A stretch of DNA of 64,000 nucleotides from Nocardioides sp. (GTDB lineage Bacteria > Actinomycetota > Actinomycetes > Propionibacteriales > Nocardioidaceae): positions 62,001 through 126,000 of the forward strand of contig NZ_JASLGR010000016.1 in assembly GCF_030150155.1 (NCBI RefSeq), given 5' to 3'. A program made the translations under genes and the position numbers. Under the pieces are notes generated by a model. The model had not been told where the DNA came from. It saw only the letters and a program-made list of their open reading frames with translations, and ran no database searches. Positions 32,888 through 40,911 of the stretch are shown in pieces. Positions within the stretch are counted from its first letter, which is position 1. Each line of letters begins with the position of its first letter.

Positions 32888-34047
32888 GGGCGTACCTCCT
32901 GGGGGAGAGTGGCGGACGTGTGCGCCACATGTTGCGGGAGAGTGAGGGTGAAGGTCGAGCCCTGTCCCTCGACGGACCAGACCTTCACCTCGCCACCATG
33001 CGTGGCGGCGACGTGCTTGACGATGGACAGGCCGAGCCCGGTGCCGCCGGTGGACCGGTGGCGGGCCGGGTCGACCCGGTAGAACCGCTCGAAGATGCGG
33101 TCGAGCTCGTAGGACGGGATGCCGATGCCCTGGTCGACCACGGAGATCGAGACGGTGTCGGTCTGACCCGAGATCACCTTCGTGGTGATCGAGACCGACG
33201 ATCCCGGCTCGGAGTAGTTGACCGCGTTGGCGACCAGGTTGGTCACCGCCGTCATCACCTGCTCCTCGTTGCCGGTGACGAAGAGGCCCTTCTTGCCGCC
33301 CGTCACGACGCTGATGTGCTTCTGCTGCGCGTCGACCCGGACGACGTCGACAGCGTTCTCGATGACCGCGTCGATGTCGACGGCGACCGGCCGCTCCAGC
33401 GGCTCGTCGCCCTGGAGTCGGGAGAGCTCGATGATCTGCTGGACCAGCTCGGTGAGCCGGTCGGACTCGATCAGCATCCGGGAGGAGAACCGCTTCACCG
33501 CGACGGGGTCGTCGGAGGCCTCGCCGACCGCATCGGCCAGCACCCGGATGGCACCGACCGGGGTCTTGAGCTCGTGCGAGACGTTGGCGACGAAGTCGCG
33601 GCGTACCGCCTCGATCCGGCGCTCGCGGGTGCGGTCGTCCAGCAGCGCCAGCACCAGGCGGGTGCCCAGCGGAGCGACCCGGGCGACGACATGGCGGTCG
33701 GGGCCGCCGGTGCGGCCGATGACCAGCTCGGTCTCGCGGATCTGACCGTCACGACGTACCTGGCGGACCAGTGTCGCGAGCTCGTCGGAGAGCAGCGCGG
33801 TGCCGCGAACCAGCCCGAGAGCGTACGTCGGCGCGCTCGCCTTCACCACGACGTCGTCGTCGTCGACGACCAACGCGGAGGAGCGCAGCACCGACAGCAC
33901 GGTGGCGACCTCGGGCGGGACGACGGGCGGTGCCGTGCTGGGGGACCGACGCTGCTGGCGCTCGCTGATGTGCCAGGCCAGCACTGCCGAACCTGCCACC
34001 ACGGCCCCGAGAATCGCGGCAAGAAATGCCTGCGTCGTCGGGTTCAC
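32884..34047 (-). CDS. senX3: Sensor histidine kinase SenX3
   Basis: Membrane kinase partner of RegX3. About 387 residues from the GTG at 34047. One N-terminal membrane helix (FLAAILGAVVAGSAVLAW, about 8-25) is followed by a PAS-like region (about 50-160). The phospho-acceptor His lies in FVANVSHELKTPVGAIR, with the N box TNLVANAVNYSEPG and the G boxes GIGIPSYELDRIFERFYR and GTGLGLSIVKH. A longer ATG start at 34107 would add 20 non-conserved residues. It is divergent from phoU, with PHO-box repeats between, as in other actinobacteria. Confidence 0.94.
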   Translation of the reverse strand: MNPTTQAFLAAILGAVVAGSAVLAWHISERQQRRSPSTAPPVVPPEVATVLSVLRSSALVVDDDDVVVKASAPTYALGLVRGTALLSDELATLVRQVRRDGQIRETELVIGRTGGPDRHVVARVAPLGTRLVLALLDDRTRERRIEAVRRDFVANVSHELKTPVGAIRVLADAVGEASDDPVAVKRFSSRMLIESDRLTELVQQIIELSRLQGDEPLERPVAVDIDAVIENAVDVVRVDAQQKHISVVTGGKKGLFVTGNEEQVMTAVTNLVANAVNYSEPGSSVSITTKVISGQTDTVSISVVDQGIGIPSYELDRIFERFYRVDPARHRSTGGTGLGLSIVKHVAATHGGEVKVWSVEGQGSTFTLTLPQHVAHTSATLPQEVRP

Positions 34048-34108
34048 ACCCCCAGCGTAAGGCTCCGCTTCACCCCCTCTTCGCCACCTGAGACGCGAAT
34101 CCGGCAAC

Positions 34109-34130
34109 GTTCACCACCCGTTCACCCAGT
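34109..34130. promoter_or_regulatory. PHO box (two 11-bp direct repeats)
   Basis: GTTCACCACCC (34109-34119) is followed immediately by GTTCACCCAGT (34120-34130). This is the 11-bp direct-repeat layout of actinobacterial PHO boxes (GTTCACC core) bound by PhoP/RegX3. It lies between the divergent senX3-regX3 and phoU genes, which supports autoregulation and phosphate control of both. Confidence 0.75.
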
Positions 34131-34181
34131 GGACCCTGTTCTTCACGGACTATCCGCTTGCGCCTGCGTACCGTGGTGACC

Positions 34182-34826
34182 ATGCGTGAAGCGTTCCGTG
34201 AGGAGCTTGAGGCCGTCTTCGGCGCCCTGGCTGCCATCTGCGATCAGGTCGAGGAGGCGGTCGCTCAGGCGACCCAGGCACTCCTCGGTGCCGACGAGTC
34301 GGTGGCGCAGAGCGTGATCAGCGCCGACGAGTCGATCGACGACGCCCGCACCTGGGTCGAGGAGCGCTGCTTCGAGCTGCTCAGCCTGCAGGCACCGGTG
34401 GCAGGCGACCTGCGTGTCGTCGTCGCCGCGCTGCGGATGGTGAGCGACCTGGAGCGGATGGGCGACCTGAGCGTCCACGTCGCCAAGATCGCCCGCCTGC
34501 GGGTGCCGAACTCGGCCGTCCCCGACGGCGCCCGCGAGACCATCGCGCGGATGGCGGAGGTCGCCGAGTCGATGGTGCACCGCACCGCGGAGATCATCCG
34601 CAGCCGCGACGTCTCCCAGGCCAGCGAGCTGGCGATCGACGACGACGAGATGGACAAGCTGCGCCGCGCGAACTTCGCCGAGCTGCTCTCCAACGACTGG
34701 CAGTACGGCGTCGAGGCGGCCGTCGACCTGGCGCTGCTGGGCCGCTACTACGAGCGCATCGCCGACCACGCGGTCTCGGTCTCGAACCGGGTCGTGTTCG
34801 TGGTCACCGGCGAGGCGCCGGTCTGA
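34182..34826 (+). CDS. phoU: Phosphate-signalling protein PhoU
   Basis: A 214-residue all-helical PhoU with two PhoU domains. It links the Pst phosphate transporter to the SenX3-RegX3 kinase pair. Typical segments are MREAFREELEAVFGALAAIC, the acidic metal-binding stretch ADESIDDARTWVEERCFELL, RVVVAALRMVSDLERMGDLSVHVAKIA (about 88-114) and LGRYYERIADHAVSVSNRVVFV near the end. I chose ATG 34182; a GTG at 34176 is equally possible. It is divergent from senX3 across the PHO box. Confidence 0.93.
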   Translation: MREAFREELEAVFGALAAICDQVEEAVAQATQALLGADESVAQSVISADESIDDARTWVEERCFELLSLQAPVAGDLRVVVAALRMVSDLERMGDLSVHVAKIARLRVPNSAVPDGARETIARMAEVAESMVHRTAEIIRSRDVSQASELAIDDDEMDKLRRANFAELLSNDWQYGVEAAVDLALLGRYYERIADHAVSVSNRVVFVVTGEAPV

Positions 34827-34845
34827 GTCTGCGCACCACCCCGCA

Positions 34846-34893
34846 CACGACAGTCGGCCTCCCGGTAGCCCGGGCCTGAGGCCGGCTGTCGTG
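34846..34893. terminator. Bidirectional terminator between phoU and the membrane-protein gene
   Basis: CACGACAGTCGGCCTC (34846-34861) pairs with GAGGCCGGCTGTCGTG (34878-34893), 15 of 16 positions, around a GC-rich loop. It lies between two convergent genes, phoU and the gene ending at 34914. Confidence 0.75.
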
Positions 34894-34913
34894 CTGCGCT
34901 GGGAGGGCGTCCC

Positions 34914-35690
34914 TCAGCCGACGTACCCGGGCTTGATCACCCCGAGCACAGCGGCCAGGGCGACCAGGAACCAGATCAGGTAGACCCACGGCTCGGAGCG
35001 GCGGATCGAGCCGACGATGCCGTCCTCGATCTCGGGGGTGGATCCCTCGGTCATCAGCCGGCCGAAGGACGGACCGAAGGGGCGTAGCGCGCGGCGGATC
35101 ATGATGCCGCAGAAGATCGAGAAGCCGTAGGCCATCACCTTCACCCCGAGCCACTTCGGGTTGGTGTCGACCCCGAACGGTTCGGACGCCACCACGGTGT
35201 AGAGCCCCATCCCGAGTAGGAACGCCGAGGCGACATAGCGGATCGCAAGGTCCGCGGTGTGGAAGACGTGGTGGGATCCACGGCCGCTGGTGCGGTGCTC
35301 CTGCAACGAGACGACGACCCAGGTCAGGGTCGCCACCCAGGCCAGCGCCACCATCCACCAGGTCAGGAAGGACTTCTCGCCCATCGGCCCGGCGTACATC
35401 AGGGTGACGCCGCTGGCGCCGAACAGGATCAGGGAGAACCGTGGCGCCATGTCGCAGCCGACCATGATCTTCGCGGCGATGGCGCGGGTCTGCGGGGAGA
35501 GCTCGGGCTTGATGATGAACCGGCTGGAGTAGTAGACGCCGAGGTCGCCGCCGAGCCAGTACACGAACAGGCCGATGTGCAGCACGATCGCCACGGTGAA
35601 CAGGGACAGGCCGTGGACAGGCACGGCAGCGGCGGCCGAGGAAGCCTCGACCGCCGCCGTCGCCGCCCCGGTGAGGGCAGAGGAGATCAC
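34914..35690 (-). CDS. Polytopic membrane protein with conserved histidines, unknown function
   Basis: A 258-residue protein with about six membrane helices: FTVAIVLHIGLFVYWLGGDLGVYY, the segment around FSLILFGASGVTLMY, WWMVALAWVATLTWVVV, IRYVASAFLLGMGLY, VKVMAYGFSIFCGIMI and VYLIWFLVALAAVLGVI. Histidines in or next to helices (LHIGLF and SHHVFHTADL) could bind haem or metal, as in CopD-like or cytochrome-like proteins; that is only a suggestion. It lies 14 bp downstream of the His-rich cupin gene and so shares its operon and putative GntR-site promoter. Confidence 0.7.
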   Translation of the reverse strand: MISSALTGAATAAVEASSAAAAVPVHGLSLFTVAIVLHIGLFVYWLGGDLGVYYSSRFIIKPELSPQTRAIAAKIMVGCDMAPRFSLILFGASGVTLMYAGPMGEKSFLTWWMVALAWVATLTWVVVSLQEHRTSGRGSHHVFHTADLAIRYVASAFLLGMGLYTVVASEPFGVDTNPKWLGVKVMAYGFSIFCGIMIRRALRPFGPSFGRLMTEGSTPEIEDGIVGSIRRSEPWVYLIWFLVALAAVLGVIKPGYVG

Positions 35691-35704
35691 TCAGCTGCTC
35701 CCGA

Positions 35705-37051
35705 TCACATACCGTCGCCGTCCCAGCGGCCGCGGGAGCGGCTGCGGACGGGCAGCGAGGAGAGGATCGGGGCGGGGACGGGGTCGCCCTCCTTCCAGGT
35801 CACCGGACGGCCCCAGTTGTGGGCGTCGCGGTGGGTGCGGTCCTCGGGGTGCTCGGTGGCGCGCCCGGACCAGCCCCAGTCGAGGTCGATCAGCTCGCGT
35901 GCCGGAGCGGCGGGCGTCTCGTCGTGGCTGTGCTCGTGCTCATGACTGTGGTCGTGGTCGTGGTCGTGACCGTGCTCATGGTCGTGGTCATGCGAGTGCG
36001 AGTGACCGTCGCTGTGCCCGCCCTGCAGCTGGGCGGCGTCCATCGCCTTCATCATCGCCATCGTGATGGCGCGGCTGGACGGGTCCGTGCCGACCCCCTG
36101 GTGCTTGACCGGGGTGTTGTCCTGACCCTGGTCGATCTGGAACTGCCACGAGGCCTGCATCTGACGCATGTCCTCCTCAGTGCGCCACGGCTCGGCCAGG
36201 TCGTGCGTGGAGTGCGCGTGCCGGATCGGCGGGTGCGGCTCCTCCTGGACCGAGTTCGGGCCGTAGTTGACCGCGTCGCCGCCCCAGCGCACCCACTCGT
36301 TCTGGGTGTACCAGTTCTTCAGCTCACCGTCGGAGCGCAGCAGCCAGGTGGCGCCGCCCTCCATCGTGGTGAAGTGGCCGTGCTTCACCCGCGCGGGGCG
36401 GAAGAAGTAGGTGCCCAGGTCGAGGGTGCCGAAGTTGTACTCCATGTGGCCCTGGGTGGTGTAGGCCTCCTCGTAGCACGGGTGGTGGGCCAGGCGGTGG
36501 TCGCTCCAGCCCTCCTGGGCGTGCACGAGGCGGGTGTAGAACCCGGTCACCGGGTCGACGTGCAGGTACTTGATGAAGAGACCGGGCATCGGGCCCGGGT
36601 TCGGCACGGCGTCCCACTGCATGGCCTCGGAGTCGATCACGATGACGTCCTCGCGGGCGTCGTTCCAGCGTCGGGCCGGGTCGCCCAGATCGGCGCCGTC
36701 GATCGGGTCGAAGCCGGCGTCGCCGTACTCGCGGTAGTGCAGCAGCTTCGTGCCCTCGGCGACCTTGAGGTAGTCCATCGGGACGCCCTTCGGGGCGTAG
36801 ACGTAGCCGCCCTTGCCGATCCTGCGGCCGCCGTAGTCGATCTCGCCGTCGAGCACGTAGTACTCGGTGTTGGCGTGGTGGATGCCGGCGCTGCGGCCCC
36901 ACTCGGTGTGGAAGTCCACGCGCAGCGAGGAGGAGCCGTCCTCCTCGTCGACGGAGAGGCGGCGCTCGCTGGCGCGTCCCTCGCCGCCGGGGAGCTCGGC
37001 GCCGTGCCAGACGTAGTCGTCTTCTTGGATGAGTTCGACGTGGGGTCGCAA
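35705..37051 (-). CDS. Two-cupin protein with a histidine-rich metal-binding insert
   Basis: A 448-residue protein with two cupin-like barrels (about 40-130, with HHANTEYYVLDGEIDYGG, and about 165-250, with HHPCYEEAYTTQGHMEYNFG), similar in outline to DUF4437/ChrR-type cupins. About residues 344-377 are almost only His and Asp/Glu/Ser, a likely high-capacity site for Zn, Ni, Co or Cu. It starts at TTG 37051, six bases after a strong AGGAGG. An AT-rich operator-like site lies just upstream, so the gene probably belongs to the same regulon as the catabolic operons. Cupin chemistry (isomerase, dioxygenase or lyase) cannot be told from sequence. Confidence 0.75.
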   Translation of the reverse strand: MRPHVELIQEDDYVWHGAELPGGEGRASERRLSVDEEDGSSSLRVDFHTEWGRSAGIHHANTEYYVLDGEIDYGGRRIGKGGYVYAPKGVPMDYLKVAEGTKLLHYREYGDAGFDPIDGADLGDPARRWNDAREDVIVIDSEAMQWDAVPNPGPMPGLFIKYLHVDPVTGFYTRLVHAQEGWSDHRLAHHPCYEEAYTTQGHMEYNFGTLDLGTYFFRPARVKHGHFTTMEGGATWLLRSDGELKNWYTQNEWVRWGGDAVNYGPNSVQEEPHPPIRHAHSTHDLAEPWRTEEDMRQMQASWQFQIDQGQDNTPVKHQGVGTDPSSRAITMAMMKAMDAAQLQGGHSDGHSHSHDHDHEHGHDHDHDHSHEHEHSHDETPAAPARELIDLDWGWSGRATEHPEDRTHRDAHNWGRPVTWKEGDPVPAPILSSLPVRSRSRGRWDGDGM

Positions 37052-37079
37052 GTCAGCCTCCTGAGATGAATGTGATGAA

Positions 37080-37093
37080 AGAATATATGATAT
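37080..37093. promoter_or_regulatory. Putative regulon operator/promoter, site S1
   Basis: Read on the minus strand the site is ATATCATATATTCT. It matches ATATCGTATATTCT at 46743-46756 in 13 of 14 positions. It includes a possible TATATT -10 for the cupin gene. Confidence 0.55.
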
Positions 37094-37115
37094 TGAGTCG
37101 GGTGGCTACGGGTGG

Positions 37116-38678
37116 CTACGGGTGCCCGACCGGGGGAGCGAGCTCGCGCTTGACCACCTTGCCGCCGGCGTTGCGGGGCAGCGCGGGAGCGACGTACCAG
37201 CGCCGCGGGATCTTGTAGCCCGCCAGGCTCACCCGGCAGTGCTCGGCCAGCTGCTCGGCGATCTCGTCGGCCATCACCGCCGCCGAGCCGGCCGGGATCG
37301 TCATCACGACATGGGCCACGACCGTCTCTCCCCAGGTCTCGTCGGCCTCGCCGACCACGGCCGCCTCGACCACCTGCGGGTGGGCGGCCAGCACCTCCTC
37401 GATCTCGCGCGGGTAGACGTTGGTGCCGCCGGAGATGATCAGGTCCTTCTTGCGGTCCACGATCGAGATGAAGCCCTCGTTGTCGCGTACGGCGATGTCG
37501 CCGCAGGTGACGAAACCGTCGGCCGTGGTGCAGGCCTGCGTCGCCTCGGGGTCGTCGAGATAGCCGTTCATCAGGTACGGCGAACGGCTGAACAGCTCAC
37601 CGGGCGTGCCGTTCGGCACCGGGACGCCGGCCTCGTCGAGCAGCCGGATCTCGGTGTGGAACCAGGGGTGGCCGACCGAGCCGGGCTTGGCCCGCATGTG
37701 CACCGGGCGCAGGTTGGTGATGATGCCCGACTCGGTGGAGCCGTACAGCTCGTGCACGTCGCGGCCGGGGAAGCGCTCCATCACCCACTGCTTGAGTGCC
37801 CACGGCAGCGCGGCGGCGTTGAAGTAGAGGGTGTCCAGGCTGGCGAGGTCGTAGGAGTCGATCACGTCGTCGCCCAGCGAGCGCAGCGCCTGGGCCATCG
37901 TGGGGACCAGGAAGGCCGACTGCACCCGGTCACGGGCGACCAGGTCCAAGAACGCGGTCGGGTCCCACTTGCGCAGCATCGTGACGGTGCCGCCGGTGTA
38001 GACCGGCGCGTAGCCGAAGGCGAACCCGGCGCCGTGGTACATCGGCGCCACGGCTGCCGAGACCCGGCCGGCGGCGAGCTTCCACTCCAGGGCGCTCATG
38101 GTGAAGGTCAGGGAGCGGCTGCGGTGCGAGATCACCACGCCCTTGGGGCGCCCTGTGGTGCCCGAGGTGTAGGTGATGCAGAACGGGTCGCGCTCGTCGA
38201 CGACCACCCCCGTCTCCTCGTCGGGGGCCGACGCCAGTGCCTCCTCGTACGCCGACCCGAGCGTGGTCCCGTCGATCGACAGGCACGGCATCCGGGCCGC
38301 CCCGACCGCGTCGGTGACGATCGGGGCCAGGGCGTCGTCGAGGATCAGCGACCGCGCGCCGGAGTGACCCAGGATGAAGGTCGCCTCGGCTGCGGTCAGG
38401 CGCGGGTTGAGCGGGACCATCACGCCGCCGGCCGCCGCGATCCCGGCGGCGATCTCCGGATACTCCAGGCGGTTGCCGAGCAGCACGCCGACCCGGTCGC
38501 CGGGAGTGAGGCCGGTGGCCTGGAGGTGGCGTGCGAGTCGACGTACGCGGGAGAGGAGAGCGGCGAAGGTGAGCCGGCGCTCCCCGTCGATCACCGCGAC
38601 GGTGTCGGGGGTGGCCTCGGCGAACTCACGCAGGCCGTTGACGATGGACAGCGGCGCACCGCCGGGGATGAGGGACAT
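37116..38678 (-). CDS. Acyl-CoA synthetase (AMP-binding)
   Basis: ATP-dependent carboxylic acid:CoA ligase of 520 residues. The P-loop-like motif YTSGTTGRPKGVV (about 169-181), the adenylate motif ELYGSTESG, the GDIAVRDNEGFISIVDRKKDLIISGG hinge and the C-terminal lysine region (NAGGKVVKREL) are all present. It belongs to the broad fatty acid/aromatic acid ligase family; the acid it activates is not visible. It lies 24 bp downstream of an HMG-CoA-lyase-like gene in the same direction, and the two share the divergent control region at 39.7 kb. A phytenate-, leucine/isoprenoid- or aromatic-acid-type substrate would fit the context. Confidence 0.92.
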   Translation of the reverse strand: MSLIPGGAPLSIVNGLREFAEATPDTVAVIDGERRLTFAALLSRVRRLARHLQATGLTPGDRVGVLLGNRLEYPEIAAGIAAAGGVMVPLNPRLTAAEATFILGHSGARSLILDDALAPIVTDAVGAARMPCLSIDGTTLGSAYEEALASAPDEETGVVVDERDPFCITYTSGTTGRPKGVVISHRSRSLTFTMSALEWKLAAGRVSAAVAPMYHGAGFAFGYAPVYTGGTVTMLRKWDPTAFLDLVARDRVQSAFLVPTMAQALRSLGDDVIDSYDLASLDTLYFNAAALPWALKQWVMERFPGRDVHELYGSTESGIITNLRPVHMRAKPGSVGHPWFHTEIRLLDEAGVPVPNGTPGELFSRSPYLMNGYLDDPEATQACTTADGFVTCGDIAVRDNEGFISIVDRKKDLIISGGTNVYPREIEEVLAAHPQVVEAAVVGEADETWGETVVAHVVMTIPAGSAAVMADEIAEQLAEHCRVSLAGYKIPRRWYVAPALPRNAGGKVVKRELAPPVGHP

Positions 38679-38702
38679 GCGGGTCTCCTTGCGGGCAGGT
38701 GG

Positions 38703-39656
38703 TCAGGCGGGGAACCAGCCGGCGCGACCGAGCTGCGCGGGGGCCTGTGGCAGGCCGAGCTCGGTGGCGATCCAGGTGCCGGTCGCGGCGATCGCCGCAT
38801 GGTCGAGCGGGCGACCTGCGGGCTGCGCCACCTCGACGTCGGCGGAGCGGTCGAGCAGGTAGAGCAGGTCCTCGGTGGCGATGTTGCCGGTGGCGCCGGG
38901 GGCGAACGGGCACCCGCCGATCCCGCCGGTGGACGCGTCGAGCACCGTCACACCGGACTCGATCGCGGCCACGGCATTGGCGTAGCCCGTGTTGCGGGTG
39001 TTGTGGAAGTGCGCCCGCAGCGGCGTGGCGGGATCGAGGTCGGGCAGGGCGCGCAGGCCGGCGACGAGGGCCCGGACCTGCGTGGGTACGCCGACCCCGA
39101 TGGTGTCGGCGATGGCGAGCTCGTCGGGGGCACCGGCCAGGCAGCGCCGGGCGACGTCGATCACCCGCTCGGCGGGGACCTCGCCGTCGAACGGGCACCC
39201 GAACGCGGCCGCCAGGATCACCGAGGTCTTCAGGTCTGCCGAACGGGCGTCGGCGGCGATCTGGAGCCAGGCCTCGATCTGGGCGGCGGTGTCCCTGCCC
39301 TGGTTGCGCAGGGCGAGGCCGTCGCTGGCCACGACGACCGCGGTGATCTCGTCGCAGCCCGCCGCGATCGCCCGCTCGACGCCGCGACGGTTGAGCACCA
39401 GACCGATCATCGAGAGTCCCTCGAGGTCGGCGACCCCGGCCAGGACCTCGGCGGCATCGGCCATCTGGGGCACCAGGTCCGGACGGGCGAAGGCGGTCAC
39501 CTCGACCCGGCGCAGGCCGGCGTCGACGCTGCGGCGTACGAGCTCGATCTTGGTCTCGGTCGGCAGCAGCCGCTTCTCGTTCTGCAGGCCGTCGCGGGGC
39601 GCGACCTCGACGATCTCGATGATCGCGGGACCGGGCGGGTCGGGGGTTGCGTTCAT
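38703..39656 (-). CDS. Hydroxymethylglutaryl-CoA lyase-like enzyme
   Basis: A 317-residue TIM-barrel lyase of the HMG-CoA lyase family, which splits 3-hydroxy-3-methylglutaryl-CoA or similar 3-hydroxyacyl-CoAs. VEVAPRDGLQNEK (about 17-29) is the start signature, AHFHNTRNTGYANA carries the metal histidines, and GGIGGCPFAPGATGNIATEDLLYLL holds the catalytic cysteine loop, all intact. GGAGG precedes the ATG at 39656. It is first gene of a unit with an acyl-CoA ligase, and divergent from a CoA transferase. It could serve branched or isoprenoid acid breakdown. Confidence 0.93.
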   Translation of the reverse strand: MNATPDPPGPAIIEIVEVAPRDGLQNEKRLLPTETKIELVRRSVDAGLRRVEVTAFARPDLVPQMADAAEVLAGVADLEGLSMIGLVLNRRGVERAIAAGCDEITAVVVASDGLALRNQGRDTAAQIEAWLQIAADARSADLKTSVILAAAFGCPFDGEVPAERVIDVARRCLAGAPDELAIADTIGVGVPTQVRALVAGLRALPDLDPATPLRAHFHNTRNTGYANAVAAIESGVTVLDASTGGIGGCPFAPGATGNIATEDLLYLLDRSADVEVAQPAGRPLDHAAIAATGTWIATELGLPQAPAQLGRAGWFPA

Positions 39657-39680
39657 GTCCACTCCTCCAGGCTGACATCT

Positions 39681-39703
39681 ACAGCATATCGGATATATGA
39701 TTT
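39681..39703. promoter_or_regulatory. Divergent control region, site S2, and leaderless promoter of the CoA transferase
   Basis: ACAGCATATCGGATATATGA resembles the palindromic site at 46.74 kb. On the plus strand TATGAT (39696-39701) lies 6 nt before the ATG of the CoA transferase, so that mRNA would be leaderless. On the minus strand the same block lies upstream of the HMG-CoA-lyase-like gene. Confidence 0.55.
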
Positions 39704-39707
39704 GCGC

Positions 39708-40907
39708 ATGACTGGTGCAAACGGATCCCTCGCCGGAGTCCGCGTCCTGGAGGCCGGGCAGCTGCTCGCCGGGCCGTTCGCCGCCACGTTGATGGGCGAC
39801 CAGGGTGCCGACGTGATCAAGGTCGAGCCGCCGGGCGTCGGCGACCCGATGCGCGCCTGGGGCCGGACCGACGGCACCTCGCTGTGGTGGCCCGTGGTGG
39901 GCCGCAACAAGCGGTCGGTGACCCTCAACCTGCGCGAGAAGGAGGGTCAGGAGCTCTTTCTCCGCCTCGTCGCCGAGGCCGACATTGTGGTCGAGAACTT
40001 CCGCGCCGGCACCTTCGAGAAGTGGGGCCTGGGCTACGAGCAGCTCAAGGCGATCAACCCGGGGATCATCATGGTGCGGGTCTCGGGCTACGGGCAGACC
40101 GGTCCCTACGCCAGTCGGGCGGGGTACGGCTCGATCGGCGAGGCGATGGGCGGGCTGCGCTACATCCTCGGCGACGCCGACCGGCAGCCCTCGCGTGCCG
40201 GCATCTCGATCGGCGACTCGCTCGCCGCCATGCACGCCTGCGTCGGGGCGCTCTCGGCCCTGCGGCACCGTGACCAGACCGGCCAGGGCCAGATGATCGA
40301 CGCGTCGATCTACGAGTCGGTGCTGGCGATGATGGAGTCGCTCGTCACCGAGTGGGACGTCGCGGGCTACCAGCGCGAGCGGACCGGGGCGATCCTGCCC
40401 AACGTCGCCCCGTCCAACGTCTACCCGACCAAGGACGGTCAGCTCATCCTGATCGCCGCCAACCAGGACACCGTCTTCTCCCGGCTGGCCGACGCGATGG
40501 GCCGCCCGGAGTGGTACGCCCCCGGGCATCAGTACTCCACCCACGTCGGCCGCGGGAAGGCCCAGGCCGAGCTCGACGACCTGATCTCGGAGTGGACCGC
40601 GACCGTGGTGGCCGACGAGCTGCTCGACGCGATGAACACCGGCGGCGTCCCGGCCGGACGGATCTACAAGGCCGCCGACATGCTCGCCGACCCGCACTTC
40701 GAGGCCCGCGAGTCGATCGTCCAGGTCCCCGACGCCACCTTCGGCACCCTGCGGATGCAGAACGTGGTGCCGAAGCTCTCGGCCACCCCCGGCACGATCC
40801 GCTGGACCGGACCGTCGCTCGGCCAGCACAACGACGAGGTGTACGGCGACCTGCTCGGCCTCGACGAGGCGGCCCGCGCCGACCTGCTGGCCCGGGGCGT
40901 GATCTGA
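39708..40907 (+). CDS. Family III (CaiB/BaiF) CoA transferase
   Basis: A 399-residue formyl-CoA-transferase-family enzyme that moves CoA between carboxylic acids. LAGVRVLEAGQLLAGPFAATLMGDQGADVIKVEPPGVGDPMR is the family opening, with NKRSVTLNLR, VENFRAGTFEKWGLGY and the catalytic Asp probably in GQMIDASIYESV. GHQYSTHVGRGKAQAEL lies in the second domain. It is the first gene of a unit with an isochorismatase-like amidase and a cupin. The acyl donor is probably a dicarboxylic or branched acid, as in succinyl-CoA-dependent catabolic enzymes; specificity cannot be read. Confidence 0.92.
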   Translation: MTGANGSLAGVRVLEAGQLLAGPFAATLMGDQGADVIKVEPPGVGDPMRAWGRTDGTSLWWPVVGRNKRSVTLNLREKEGQELFLRLVAEADIVVENFRAGTFEKWGLGYEQLKAINPGIIMVRVSGYGQTGPYASRAGYGSIGEAMGGLRYILGDADRQPSRAGISIGDSLAAMHACVGALSALRHRDQTGQGQMIDASIYESVLAMMESLVTEWDVAGYQRERTGAILPNVAPSNVYPTKDGQLILIAANQDTVFSRLADAMGRPEWYAPGHQYSTHVGRGKAQAELDDLISEWTATVVADELLDAMNTGGVPAGRIYKAADMLADPHFEARESIVQVPDATFGTLRMQNVVPKLSATPGTIRWTGPSLGQHNDEVYGDLLGLDEAARADLLARGVI

Positions 40908-40911
40908 GCCG

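Noticed and set aside
37122..39707. A long N-terminal extension of the CoA transferase
   Set aside because: The upstream part is antisense to the CoA ligase and HMG-CoA-lyase-like genes; the family N-terminus starts right after the ATG at 39708.
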